64,000 nucleotides of DNA. It comes from Tomocerus qinae. Its lineage: Eukaryota; Arthropoda; Collembola; Entomobryomorpha; Tomoceridae. Shown here piece by piece: positions 39,901-51,300 of the stretch (positions are counted from its first letter, which is position 1; each line of letters opens with the position of its first letter). The position numbers were made by a program, and so were the translations under genes. Location of the stretch: contig JAECZT010000007.1 of assembly GCA_020055645.1 (NCBI GenBank), forward strand, positions 1,275,900-1,339,899, in the 5' to 3' direction. The notes beneath the pieces were generated by a model, which did not search any database, had not been told where the DNA came from, and saw nothing but the letters and a program-made list of their open reading frames with translations.

Positions 39901-40668
39901 AGCCTCTCTAGTATACAAGTCCCAATCTGTTTTTCTCGGATTTCTATAGCAGATGGGTGCCCTTTTGCCAAGGTTCATCCTCCATCTGATATATCTGTGG
40001 TCAGAGAGAGAGTCTTTTAACTCCACTTTCCATCCCACAATGTTATCCACAAGTTCATCCGATGCCAGTGTGACATCTATGACTTCCTTGCGTCTAGTCG
40101 TTACAAACGTGGGAGTGTGTCCCCTATTTGCAATGTTTAGATTTGATATTGTAATGAACTCTAGGAAAGCTCTTCCCCTGTCATTTGTGTCAGAACTTCC
40201 CCAGATTTCGTTATGAGCATTGGCATCACTACCAATTACTATAGGCCATCCCCTTTGAGTGCAGTGGTCAACAAGGTCGCCCAACCGATTTGGGGGGATA
40301 ACCTCTTCATATGGTAGGTAGGCAGATGTAACCACTACCTCCCGCCCACCTACTTTTATCTTAATGGCTATTAGATCCCTGTTCCAAAAGTCCACCAATG
40401 GCCAGGTAACCAAATTTGGGGAAGTGACAATGCATGCCCGTGGGTTTTGTGTTCCCTCGAAGGCATGCAGTTTTCCCTTCCGACTTAGTCCCCTTACCCC
40501 ACCCCTATAGACATATGGTTCCTGGATCAAAATAGCATATGATTGTCCCAGCTCTTCCTTCAGTAAAAGTGAATTGGCTGCTTGACAATGCTGAAGATTA
40601 ATTTGAAGAAAATTCACATCATCGGAGTCGGTGGTGTGTCCCCTATTAGTCTGTCCCCTATCTATCAT
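36985..40668 (-). CDS. Non-LTR ORF2: endonuclease-RT-RNase H
   Basis: 1,227 residues from ATG 40668. APE-type endonuclease: about residues 18-235 (LQINLQHCQAAN, ILIQEPY, IVIGSDANAHNEIWGS, SLSDHRYI). Reverse transcriptase: about 440-720 (FLPKPGK, WRPVSLTSF, FLDIEGAFSHATF, GCPQGGVLSPLLWNL, and YADD near 680-684). RNase H: about 953-1085 (CYTDGSR, SEVYAIMMAV, YSDSRSAI, HWVPSHSGIPGNDKVDELAKEA). CCHC-like cluster: about 1165-1185 (CPHCGLEDETPVHLVAFC). All active-site residues seen are intact. Odd: a hydrophobic AT-rich stretch (about 39735-39780, FMSLLFISCLCLHY) sits between the endonuclease and RT, where relatives run straight into a VAWWSSDL motif. The start overlaps the preceding frame's stop as TGATG. 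Confidence 0.9.
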   Translation of the reverse strand: MIDRGQTNRGHTTDSDDVNFLQINLQHCQAANSLLLKEELGQSYAILIQEPYVYRGGVRGLSRKGKLHAFEGTQNPRACIVTSPNLVTWPLVDFWNRDLIAIKIKVGGREVVVTSAYLPYEEVIPPNRLGDLVDHCTQRGWPIVIGSDANAHNEIWGSSDTNDRGRAFLEFITISNLNIANRGHTPTFVTTRRKEVIDVTLASDELVDNIVGWKVELKDSLSDHRYIRWRMNLGKRAPICYRNPRKTDWDLYTREAQKRLKLLGTNEIKTITELDDCVEDVTNALLTAFYKSCPEKKFMSLLFISCLCLHYVAWWSSDLTSLRKKYRGLQRKFDQGFSDSKEEVIQARTEFQKALRSAKRDSWRTFCESVTETRTASRVSKILLKDNSRPLGPLELEDGTLTESMDESLQLLLRAHFPPDPNSEWVDRGHQYSCSSTIDKIVTKENISKAIRMFGPYKSAGGDKVTPAMMQYVTNELSAHLQRIFKASLALGYIPSSWRTTKVVFLPKPGKSSYQKTNAWRPVSLTSFLLKCQERLVDGELRTGPLMQKMINYNQYAYIKGVSTDAALHQLVARIEYALKSRQMALGTFLDIEGAFSHATFKAITEALHREGIDMCLVRWIERMLTDRTVEANVDGSKQFRVVERGCPQGGVLSPLLWNLVILELLEELHRLHSVHKQAYADDLTTLQIGFDQSTVRDLSQRALTVTDNWCKRRSLSIHPDKIEVILFTTNRNIKMKPLTLGDKSIPFKTEVRYLGVVLDSKLSWKPRCELKAKQANAKLFQCRRALGKTWGLSPKTTSWLYTAVVRPALAYGIGVWITAVENGQRMKILGTVQRTALLMTTGAMRSTPTAAMECIVGIPPLEIYLKEMAVSISARLRNTGQWLYWQGRGSSNRTNHVDLLTKLWWEIPGLGLPWEAIPKEGLTRDHLKTWTGIVEPFEKEMILEPSEELAICYTDGSRINEHTGAAAVLFLPEGVQEIAQPLGSYSTVFQSEVYAIMMAVNGLIEKDWDSEAIIYSDSRSAIQALGADTTVSALVLECSQTIARANENITLHWVPSHSGIPGNDKVDELAKEAAGTTPCGPEPFLALSEKTIKSMIGSWASAQHTKIWENRNDCRQTKIFLPAPRRGISKYCRSLKRESLRALVHMVTGHCYLAKHVKNINGRGSALCPHCGLEDETPVHLVAFCPRYAMVRNLNMGYCVIPTNTLSEIPFSSMLRFYIMASRKDG

Positions 40669-41408
40669 CAAAAGACATCACAAACCTTCAGTACTACCAC
40701 CAGCCTCCGATGTCTGCTATTTACTTTATGTGTCATGTTATGTGTTTGCCGCCCCAGAAGTTGAACTTCCGTCGGTAGCTTTTGTTTGTATTTGATTGTT
40801 CGGAAACAATATTCGTATGTGCACACGCAGTCCTGAACCATACTCGTGGTTCTTAAACCAGCAAGAAGACGAATTCCTCCAGGTAGTGGCATGCATAGTT
40901 TCATAGTGTAGGGCTTATTTAGTCGCCGCATTAAGTTAAGAACACGGTCTAATAGCCCCACACGTATGTAATTTTTAATATTTAAAGAATTCGGATACAG
41001 CCGCCGCCAATCCCAGTCTTTCGGCCTCCACCCCACACCGTCAGCAGTAGGTAGTCGACCGCCACAATCAGTGGTGAGCCGCCGCCCCCTGTCGCTAGTG
41101 GTCGGCAGATACCTACCGACTGCGACCGACAGCCGCCGCCCCGAAATCCCCAGAAGTCGGTGTATACCTACCAGCCGTCTCCGGGTCTCCGCATTCAGCT
41201 TAAGATTCACCAGTTTCCTGTAAACAAAAACATTATAAAGCTTACAGTGTATTTGTTTTTTTGGCTTTTCGCCTGTCTGCGTTAGGTTGACGTGAGGTGG
41301 ACATTGAATGGTCCTCCTCAATTTGTCAGCCCCAAGCAATTTTCTTTTGAAATCCATCATAACAACATGAACTGGATTGCCTGTTGCCATTCGGAAAAAA
41401 TTGTTCAT
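40668..41408 (-). CDS. Unassigned ORF between ORF1 and ORF2
   Basis: 246 codons directly ahead of ORF2, ending in a TGA that overlaps the ORF2 ATG (TGATG), an arrangement that could allow translation by termination-reinitiation. The product is Arg/Leu-rich with a repetitive stretch (about 95-135, GRYLPTT/GRRLTTD/GGRLPTA) that reflects a GC-rich imperfect tandem repeat at 41000-41150. No domain is recognised. It may be real, or a chance frame in the ORF1-ORF2 spacer. Confidence 0.3.
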   Translation of the reverse strand: MNNFFRMATGNPVHVVMMDFKRKLLGADKLRRTIQCPPHVNLTQTGEKPKKQIHCKLYNVFVYRKLVNLKLNAETRRRLVGIHRLLGISGRRLSVAVGRYLPTTSDRGRRLTTDCGGRLPTADGVGWRPKDWDWRRLYPNSLNIKNYIRVGLLDRVLNLMRRLNKPYTMKLCMPLPGGIRLLAGLRTTSMVQDCVCTYEYCFRTIKYKQKLPTEVQLLGRQTHNMTHKVNSRHRRLVVVLKVCDVF

Positions 41409-41432
41409 ATTAATATTAGTGTAATGTTAGTG

Positions 41433-42493
41433 TTAGTTTCTCTTCACAGCCCCAAGGAGACCCCCAACGTTGAAGTTGAGTTTCATCCAGAGACTCTGAA
41501 GAGTCACCCTTTGTTGTCCTGCATTCGATGTTTTGAGCAAATCGAAAAACTCTTGCTCAATCCACATTTTGTAAATATAGCCCCCCGCTGAGGGGGCCCT
41601 GTTTACCCAACGTGGTTTTCCCACCAGGGCGTAGTCAAAAGGTGCGGCCCTGGCGCAGATCCCCGCGTTCATTTTGTTGATATTTCCGAATATCAAAGTC
41701 AGGTTCGGTGCGTTAGCTGGCTTAGGGGCCCAAGTTGTGTAAAAATCACAATTTGATCTTGGTTCCCCCGCCCCGCCCTTCAGCAAGCCGCCCCTGAAAT
41801 TACCAATTTGGTCTATGACCCAATTCTGCCCCTCTGCTGTTCCACACGGGATCTGTCCCCACCCGAGGTAAATCCAGGGTTTCCCCAGAATCGCCCCCAC
41901 TAGATCCAGTCCCTGGTACTCGATCATTTTTTGTTGGAGAAAATCTTTCAATTCCTCCAACAAAACGGTGGAAATATCTGAGTTCTCTCTATCTGTGACC
42001 ACTACCATGTGTTCACAGATAGGAGTGCCTCTCGAATTTCCACCGTCTGTTGATTTCTTTAGTTTATTCGGAGGAGTTACCCCGCTAGGCCCTCCGTCCT
42101 TTTCCCTCTCCCGTTTCTTCCCGGCGACAGTCACTCCTGGTGATCCCGCCCCTGACGGCCCTGCCACAATTTTTTGTTGTTGTTGTATGGGGGAAGGATT
42201 AGCCCCCACAGGTAAGCGGCGAGGTATGGCCGGCAAGCCAGCCGCCCTGCGCCGCTCATTCTTTCTCCTCCCAGCGGTGTTACTGTTAAAATGGGAGTTG
42301 CCGCTACTGTGGCCTCCCCAGTGTCCACCGTTGCCATCTGCAACTCAGGATTGTCGGTGGAGGAAGGAGGATTTGATTTTTCCTCCTCCTCTTCACTTTC
42401 TTCTGTTAAGAGGGTCTTTTCCAGCTCCTCTGTGACCACCTCCATCTGGTCACCGGGTTGCTGAGGCCCTCTTGCAACATCTCCTCCTCCCAT
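41433..42493 (-). pseudogene. Non-LTR ORF1 (DUF4780-like), one frame change
   Basis: Two overlapping minus-strand frames: 42493-42131 (an acidic Glu/Ser-rich N-terminus) and 42236-41433 (a Lys/Arg-rich KKREREKDGG patch followed by a folded region with GKPWIYLGWGQIPCG and FDYALVGKPRW). The second resembles the DUF4780-type ORF1 domain found with insect non-LTR elements. The frames switch between about 42240 and 42330, suggesting a one-base lesion or consensus error. ORF1 proteins coat the RNA. The family call is from memory of motif style only. Confidence 0.5.
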
Positions 42494-42996
42494 TCGCTCC
42501 TTGTACAGAATGGTGTAAATAAAAGAGAAAAGGTAAGTTTATATTTTATTTTCCACTCATTTCTGTATTTTTTTCTCTTAAAACTACTACTGCTATCACT
42601 ACCACTACTACTACTACCACTACCATTGCTACCGCTACAATTAATAAAAATAATAATAATATTGTCGGCATATTTTTTCATAATAGCAATATTGATTGAA
42701 TGTGTGCAAGCAAAATCACAAGTAATATCGCTTGCGCACATTCCTGTTGCTATAATATATACAGGGAAGAGAAGTACCATGAGGTCCTCTCTTCCTAACC
42801 TCGTTTTTTTAACTTTTTTAAGAGGAGTCCGAAAAATCGGTGTGTCACATACCTTCGGGGAGTCCCCAAGTTGGCCACACCGACATCCGCCTCCTTTTCC
42901 ATTTGACCTAATTGTCACTTTTTTAATTATTTAATCGAAGTTTGTGGAGCAAAAAACTATCTTACTGCTTCCTTCAAAACTCGTGCCGAATCATTG
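42494..42996 (-). other. 5' untranslated region of the I-group element
   Basis: About 500 bp with a trinucleotide-like run (ACTACTACTACC on the plus strand near 42600-42630) and no supported gene. An internal promoter would be expected near 42996 but I see no clear motif. Confidence 0.4.
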
Positions 42997-43008
42997 AAGT
43001 TTAGGGAC

Positions 43009-43408
43009 AGACAAACTTGCCAACCAATTGTAATGATAATTGATTCTGATAGACCACCGATTGGAAGATTTCTATTTAAAATTTCAGACATTTTGATAGT
43101 TCGGGTCAAAAAATATTTAATTTTTTGTTCAAGTGTTCCAAATATTCTATATACCTTTAAGATGAAAAAAGTTTAATCGACCGTAAACCTTGCCATTCAA
43201 TTGTAATGATAATTGATTGTAATAAACCACTGATTAAAAGATTTTTATTAAAAATTTCAGACATTTCGATAGTTCCGATCAAAAGATATTTAATTTTTTG
43301 TTCAAGCGTTCAAAATATTTTATAAACCTTTAAGATGAAAAATGTTTAAAGGGCCGATAACCTTGCCATTCATTTGTAATGATAATTTTTTGTTTAAGTG
43401 TTCCGAAT
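43009..43408 (+). repeat. Last forward-orientation satellite monomers
   Basis: Just over two monomers, clearly of the forward type (TTGCCATTCAATTGTAATGAT). They are cut off mid-monomer at about 43408, where non-satellite sequence begins. Confidence 0.88.
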
Positions 43409-44380
43409 AGGGAATCCAAAGCAGGTTGTACGCCGGTTTTAAAACCGGTGAAAAACCGGATTTTTTAAAACCAGAAACCCGTTTTGAATAACTGAAAACT
43501 GATGTTGATATTTAAATATATGTGAATAAAATAGCAGTTAAAATAGCAATAAAAGCTGAAAATTCGAAAAACCGAAATTGAGATACAATTATAAAGTCGC
43601 ATAAATTATATAAAATAGTAAATGGTTTATTAATATTACATGAAAATCCTAAATGTTTGGATACGTGCAATTCTATTGATTCCAGTAAAGTAAAACATAA
43701 TAAACTGGTATTTACAATAATAGTTCAAGTAATGGAAGGACAATCACCAGTTCCATTTAAAGTCTTTTTACTTTATATTGTAACGCAATACAAAAATGTC
43801 AGTAAAAATTTTCTATTCTCGATATATTTTTTGAAATAAAATAAAATTTGTTACTTAGATGGAATCATTTTAAATCATTCTCTAATTTTCAAAAATTTAG
43901 AAAGCATAAAAATATGAGAAAAATTTATTCGTTTAACGAAGCTGTATTCAATGATTGGTTTACCTTTAAGAATTATCGAAAACTGTATATGAGTTGGAAA
44001 AAACTTACTACACAGATTTAAGTTAAAACTCTCAGAGCGTTTTTGGAGTGCCCAATAATTTTAGTACATAAATTTACAACATTTTGATTATTTTTCATGA
44101 GAATGACTCGATAGAATCGGTTCTGTAGCAGGGTCTTTCTTGAATAACTCTTGGCTTTCAATCTAATTGCATTTATTTTATTTTCGAAAATTTTCCAATC
44201 TGTTCTAACCTAGTCCAATATTAGGTATTAATCACATTTGATTTGCAAAAATCTTAACATAAATCAGCAATTTGTAAATTTTAAAAATTCTTAATCTTTA
44301 GTTCTAATATCATGATTTTGTTTTCTATAAACATAATAACTTAAAAAATAAACTAAATAAATTCGAAAAAATTCGAAAAA

Positions 44381-44695
44381 ATTCGGGTTGGGTTGCTGCA
44401 AACGGGACGTAGTAAGCAAAAAGCAAAGTAAGCAAACTTTTTTCCCAATGTAAGAATGACGAATTTAGTCTTCAGTGCATAACCACTTTTAAAGCCACCC
44501 GTCACTAGTTTTGCCTTTTTTCTAACCTAACCTAATAAAAATGAATATAATAAATGTTTGGTTGTTTCAATTTTATTAGGTTAGGTAAAAAGAGAATCAA
44601 ATAGTGACTAGTTTTGAAAATACTTTTGTTGCCTGATTTTTGCATTGGGAAAAAATTTCCGCTTCCCGATTGCAGCAACCAAATCCAAATTCGAA
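44381..44695. repeat. MITE-like imperfect hairpin
   Basis: Two arms of about 150 bp in inverted orientation. Outer matches are TTGCTGCA (44393-44400) with TGCAGCAA (44671-44678). Mid-arm matches include TTTTTTCCCAATG with its complement near 44642-44654, and GTCACTAGTTTTG with its complement near 44605-44620. The inner stem is TAACCTAACCTAATAAAA (44523-44540) with TTTTATTAGGTTAGG (44571-44585). No clear target duplication was found. It could be a small non-autonomous transposon or a chance-preserved inverted duplication. Confidence 0.6.
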
Positions 44696-45297
44696 TGATT
44701 TCGAAATAATTCGAATGATTTCGAAATAATTCGAATTTGTTCGAAATAATTCGAATAAATTCAAAGTAATTGGAATAGATTCAAAATACTTCGAATAAAT
44801 TCTCAATTTCTAATTGTATTAAGTTTTGTGAACTAAAATTCGTAGGCACACTTATCTTGAAGGCTTATCATAAATTGAATCAAATAATAAATTAGCATTA
44901 AGAGATTTGTTTATATTTTGTTTTTCTAAATTCTTTCTTAACATCCTTTAGATCCGTCCGAGATTTCTAGATACGTCCTAGTATGTCACGTCTTTTAGTT
45001 CAACAAATAAATTTAGAACCAAAGGTCTTCCATTATTACACTTGGAATTGCATGCGAGTAACCATAGATTGAGAATATTTCGAAATTATATGACTATTTT
45101 TGATAGTTCCAATCCAATATTTTGTTTCGAATGCACTTTCATTCTGAGCTTCTAACACCGTCGCGTCTTCAGTTCAAAAAATAAATTAGGAATTAAAAAC
45201 CTGTCATTCAACACTTAGGACCTAAATTATCACTTTCTAAAATCAATTCAGCATCTATTATATCTGCAATAATATTATTTATTTTGGAATTTGAATT

Positions 45298-45375
45298 CCC
45301 TTAAGCGTTAAAGCTTAAGGAACAACCCTTAAAGCGTTAAGGCTTAAGGAACATCCTTTTAAGCGTTAAGGCTTC
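45298..45375 (+). repeat. Three-copy 28 bp tandem repeat
   Basis: Units beginning CCCTTAAGCGTTAAAGCTTA at about 45298, 45326 and 45355, the last partial. Each contains the near-palindrome CTTAAGCGTTAAGGCTTAAG. It lies immediately before the inverted satellite. Confidence 0.75.
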
Positions 45376-45379
45376 TAAT

Positions 45380-48300
45380 AAATCAGTACTTTATTAGAAT
45401 CAATACCCATTACAATTGAATGGCAGGGTTTACGGTCCATTAAACTTTTTTCATCTTAAAGGTTTATAGAATATTTGAAACACTTGAACAAAAGATTAAA
45501 TATCTTTTGATCGGAACTATTAAAATGTCTAAAATTTTAATTAGATATCTTCCATTCAGTGGTCTAACAGAATCAATTATCATTACAATTGAATGGCAAG
45601 TTTGTCGGTAATTTAAACTTTTTCAGCTTAAAGTTTTATAGAATATTTTGAACACTTGAACAAAAAGTTAAATATCTTTTGATCGGAACTATCGAAATGT
45701 CTGAAGTTTTAATTAGAAATCTTCTTATCAGTGGTTTATCAGAATTAATTATCATTACAATTGAATGGCAAGATTGTCGGTCCATTAAACTTTTTTCATC
45801 TTAAAGGTATATAGAATAATTGGAAAATTTGTACAAAAAGTAAATATTTTTCGATCGGAACTTTCAAAATGTCTGAAACTTTTAATAAAAATCTTCCAAT
45901 CAGTGAATTATTAGAATCAATTATCGTTACAATTGAATGGCAAGATTGTCGGTTCTTTAAACTTTTTTCATCTTAAAGGTATATAGAATATTTGGAAAAC
46001 TTGAACAAAAAAGTAAATATTTTTCGATTGGAACTATCAAAATATCTGAAATTTTAATTGGAAATCTTCCAATCAGTGGTTTATCAGAATCAATTATCAT
46101 TACAATTGAATGGCAAGGTTGTCGGTCCATTAAACTTTTTTCATCTTAAAGGTATATAGAATATTTGGAAAATTTGTACAAAAAGTAAATATTTTTCGAT
46201 CGGAACTTTCAAATTGTCTGAAATTATTATTAAAAAGCTTTAAGTCAGTGGTTTTTTAGAATAAATTATCATTACAGTTGAATGGCAAGGTTGTCGGTCC
46301 AATATACTTTTTATATCTTAAAGGTATATTGAATATTTGGAAAACTTGCCGAAAAATTAAATATCTTTTGATCGGAACTTTCAAAATGTCTGAAATTTTT
46401 CATAAAAATCTTTTAGTCAGTGGTTAATCAGAATCAATTAGCATTACAATTGAATGGCAAGGTTATCCGCCCTTTAAACTTTTTCATCTTAAAGGTTTAT
46501 AGAATATTTGGAACATTTGAACAAAAAATTAAATATTTTTCGATTGGAACTATCAAAATCTCTGAAATTTTAATTGGAAATCTTCAAATCAGTGGTTTAT
46601 CAGAATCAATTAGCATTACAATTGAATGGCAAGGTTATCGGTCCTTTAAACTTTTTTCATCTTAAAGGTTTATAGAATATTCGGAAAATTTGTACAAAAA
46701 ATTAAATATTTTGCGATCGGAACTATCAAAATGTCTAAAATTTCAATTAGAAATCTTCCATTCAGTGGTCTAACAGAATCAATTATCATTACAATTGAAT
46801 GGCAAGTTTGTTGGTCCTTTAAAATTTTTCATCTTAAAGGTTTATAGAATATTTTGATCACTTGAACAAAAAATTAAATATCTTTTGATCGGAACTATCG
46901 AAATGTCTGAAATTTTTAATAAAAATCTTTTAATCAGTAGTTTATTAGAATCAATTATCATTACAATTGAATGGCAAGGTTTACGGTCCATTAAACTTTT
47001 TTTCATCTTAAAGGTATATAGAATATTCGGAAAACTTGAACAAAAGATTAAATATTTTGCGATCGGAACTATCAAAATGTCTAAAATTTTAATTAGAAAT
47101 CTTCCATTCCGTGGTCTAACAGAATCAATTATCATTACGATTGAATGGCAAGTTTGTCGGTCCTTTAAACTTTTTTCATCTTAAAGGTTTATAGAATATT
47201 TTGACCACTTGAACAAAAAATTAAATATCTTTTGATCGGAACTATCGAAATGTCTGAAATTTTTAATAAAAATATTTTAATCAGTAGTTTATCAGAATCA
47301 ATTACCATTACAATTGAATGGCAAGGTTATCGGTCCTTTAAATATTTTTCATCTTACAGTTTTATAGAATATTCGAATGATATAAACAAAAAATTAAATA
47401 TCTTTCAATCGGAACTATCAAAATGTCTGAAATTTTAGTTAGAAATCTTCCAATCAGTGGTTTATCAGAATCAATTATCATTACAATTGAATGGCAAGGT
47501 TGTCGGTCCTTTAAACTTTTTCATCTTAAAGTTTTATAGAATATTTTGAACACTTGAACAAAAAGTTAAATATCTTTTTATCGGAACTATCGAAATGTAT
47601 GAAAATTTTAATTAGAAATCTTCCCATCAGTGGTTTATCAGAATCAATTATCATTACAATTGAATGGCAAGTTTGTCGGTAATTTAAACTTTTTCAGCTT
47701 AAAGTTTTATAGAATATTTTGAACACTTGAACAAAAGTTAAATATCTTTTGATCGGAACTATCGAAATGTCTGAAGTTTTAATTAGAAATCTTCTTATCA
47801 GTGGTTTATCAGAATTAATTATCATTACAATTGAATGGCAAGATTGTCGGTCCATTAAACTTTTTTCATCTTAAAGGTATATAGAATAATTGGAAAATTT
47901 GTACAAAAAGTAAATATTTTTCGATCGGAACTTTCAAAATGTCTGAAACTTTTAATAAAAATCTTCCAATCAGTGAATTATTAGAATCAATTATCGTTAC
48001 AATTGAATGGCAAGATTGTCGGTTCTTTAAACTTTTTTCATCTTAAAGGTATATAGAATATTTGGAAAACTTGAACAAAAAAGTAAATATTTTTCGATTG
48101 GAACTATCAAAATATCTGAAATTTTAATTGGAAATCTTCCAATCAGTGGTTTATCAGAATCAATTATCATTACAATTGAATGGCAAGGTTGTCGGTCCAT
48201 TAAACTTTTTTCATCTTAAAGGTATATAGAATATTTGGAAAATTTGTACAAAAAGTAAATATTTTTCGATCGGAACTTTCAAATTGTCTGAAATTATTAT

Positions 48301-51300
48301 TAAAAAGCTTTAAGTCAGTGGTTTTTTAGAATAAATTATCATTACAGTTGAATGGCAAGGTTGTCGGTCCAATATACTTTTTATATCTTAAAGGTATATT
48401 GAATATTTGGAAAACTTGCCGAAAAATTAAATATCTTTTGATCGGAACTTTCAAAATGTCTGAAATTTTTCATAAAAATCTTTTAGTCAGTGGTTAATCA
48501 GAATCAATTAGCATTACAATTGAATGGCAAGGTTATCCGCCCTTTAAACTTTTTCATCTTAAAGGTTTATAGAATATTTGGAACATTTGAACAAAAAATT
48601 AAATATTTTTCGATTGGAACTATCAAAATCTCTGAAATTTTAATTGGAAATCTTCAAATCAGTGGTTTATCAGAATCAATTAGCATTACAATTGAATGGC
48701 AAGGTTATCGGTCCTTTAAACTTTTTTCATCTTAAAGGTTTATAGAATATTCGGAAAATTTGTACAAAAAATTAAATATTTTGCGATCGGAACTATCAAA
48801 ATGTCTAAAATTTCAATTAGAAATCTTCCATTCAGTGGTCTAACAGAATCAATTATCATTACAATTGAATGGCAAGTTTGTTGGTCCTTTAAAATTTTTC
48901 ATCTTAAAGGTTTATAGAATATTTTGATCACTTGAACAAAAAATTAAATATCTTTTGATCGGAACTATCGAAATGTCTGAAATTTTTAATAAAAATCTTT
49001 TAATCAGTAGTTTATTAGAATCAATTATCATTACAATTGAATGGCAAGGTTTACGGTCCATTAAACTTTTTCATCTTAAAGGTATATAGAATATTCGGAA
49101 AACTTGAACAAAAGATTAAATATTTTGCGATCGGAACTATCAAAATGTCTAAAATTTTAATTAGAAATCTTCCATTCCGTGGTCTAACAGAATCAATTAT
49201 CATTACGATTGAATGGCAAGTTTGTCGGTCCTTTAAACTTTTTTCATCTTAAAGGTTTATAGAATATTTTGACCACTTGAACAAAAAATTAAATATCTTT
49301 TGATCGGAACTATCGAAATGTCTGAAATTTTTAATAAAAATATTTTAATCAGTAGTTTATCAGAATCAATTACCATTACAATTGAATGGCAAGGTTATCG
49401 GTCCTTTAAATATTTTTCATCTTACAGTTTTATAGAATATTCGAATGATATAAACAAAAAATTAAATATCTTTCAATCGGAACTATCAAAATGTCTGAAA
49501 TTTTAGTTAGAAATCTTCCAATCAGTGGTTTATCAGAATCAATTATCATTACAATTGAATGGCAAGGTTGTCGGTCCTTTAAACTTTTTCATCTTAAAGT
49601 TTTATAGAATATTTTGAACACTTGAACAAAAAGTTAAATATCTTTTTATCGGAACTATCGAAATGTATGAAAATTTTAATTAGAAATCTTCCCATCAGTG
49701 GTTTATCAGAATCAATTATCATTACAATTGAATGGCAAGTTTGTCGGTAATTTAAACTTTTTCAGCTTAAAGTTTTATAGAATATTTTGAACACTTGAAC
49801 AAAAAGTTAAATATCTTTTGATCGGAACTATCGAAATGTCTGAAGTTTTAATTAGAAATCTTCTTATCAGTGGTTTATCAGAATTAATTATCATTACAAT
49901 TGAATGGCAAGATTGTCGGTCCATTAAACTTTTTTCATCTTAAAGGTATATAGAATAATTGGAAAATTTGTACAAAAAGTAAATATTTTTCGATCGGAAC
50001 TTTCAAAATGTCTGAAACTTTTAATAAAAATCTTCCAATCAGTGAATTATTAGAATCAATTATCGTTACAATTGAATGGCAAGATTGTCGGTTCTTTAAA
50101 CTTTTTTCATCTTAAAGGTATATAGAATATTTGGAAAACTTGAACAAAAAAGTAAATATTTTTCGATTGGAACTATCAAAATATCTGAAATTTTAATTGG
50201 AAATCTTCCAATCAGTGGTTTATCAGAATCAATTATCATTACAATTGAATGGCAAGGTTGTCGGTCCATTAAACTTTTTTCATCTTAAAGGTATATAGAA
50301 TATTTGGAAAATTTGTACAAAAAGTAAATATTTTTCGATCGGAACTTTCAAATTGTCTGAAATTATTATTAAAAAGCTTTAAGTCAGTGGTTTTTTAGAA
50401 TAAATTATCATTACAGTTGAATGGCAAGGTTGTCGGTCCAATATACTTTTTATATCTTAAAGGTATATTGAATATTTGGAAAACTTGCCGAAAAATTAAA
50501 TATCTTTTGATCGGAACTTTCAAAATGTCTGAAATTTTTCATAAAAATCTTTTAGTCAGTGGTTAATCAGAATCAATTAGCATTACAATTGAATGGCAAG
50601 GTTATCCGCCCTTTAAACTTTTTCATCTTAAAGGTTTATAGAATATTTGGAACATTTGAACAAAAAATTAAATATTTTTCGATTGGAACTATCAAAATCT
50701 CTGAAATTTTAATTGGAAATCTTCAAATCAGTGGTTTATCAGAATCAATTAGCATTACAATTGAATGGCAAGGTTATCGGTCCTTTAAACTTTTTTCATC
50801 TTAAAGGTTTATAGAATATTCGGAAAATTTGTACAAAAAATTAAATATTTTGCGATCGGAACTATCAAAATGTCTAAAATTTCAATTAGAAATCTTCCAT
50901 TCAGTGGTCTAACAGAATCAATTATCATTACAATTGAATGGCAAGTTTGTTGGTCCTTTAAAATTTTTCATCTTAAAGGTTTATAGAATATTTTGATCAC
51001 TTGAACAAAAAATTAAATATCTTTTGATCGGAACTATCGAAATGTCTGAAATTTTTAATAAAAATCTTTTAATCAGTAGTTTATTAGAATCAATTATCAT
51101 TACAATTGAATGGCAAGGTTTACGGTCCATTAAACTTTTTTCATCTTAAAGGTATATAGAATATTCGGAAAACTTGAACAAAAGATTAAATATTTTGCGA
51201 TCGGAACTATCAAAATGTCTAAAATTTTAATTAGAAATCTTCCATTCCGTGGTCTAACAGAATCAATTATCATTACGATTGAATGGCAAGTTTGTCGGTC

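Larger units (their letters stand above)
36866..42996 (-). mobile_element. I-group non-LTR retrotransposon, near full length
   Basis: About 6.1 kb on the minus strand with a 12 bp target duplication AAGTTTAGGGAC (36854-36865 and 42997-43008). ORF2 has endonuclease, reverse transcriptase, RNase H and a C-terminal CCHC motif, which places it in the I superclade (I, LOA or a relative). The 3' end carries a short AACAG tandem tail (36866-36882 on the plus strand as CTGTTCTGTT repeats). ORF1 is present but its frame changes once. Confidence 0.88.
43409..45379. other. Non-satellite AT-rich spacer between the two satellite orientations
   Basis: About 2 kb with no ORF over 70 codons and no protein I recognise. 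It holds a perfect 16 bp palindrome (43433-43448), an imperfect hairpin element (44381-44695), AT-rich runs with repeated AATTCGAA/TTTCGAAATAATTCG units (44690-44780), and a three-copy 28 bp repeat (45298-45375). It separates forward satellite on the left from inverted satellite on the right. Confidence 0.7.

Noticed and set aside
42406-42934. Frames of 158-170 codons on both strands in the 5' region of the I-group element
   Set aside because: Both run through the ACT-type trinucleotide run and untranslated sequence; neither resembles ORF1.
44520-44590. Interstitial telomere array
   Set aside because: Only two to three CCTAA units on each side, fully accounted for by the hairpin stem.
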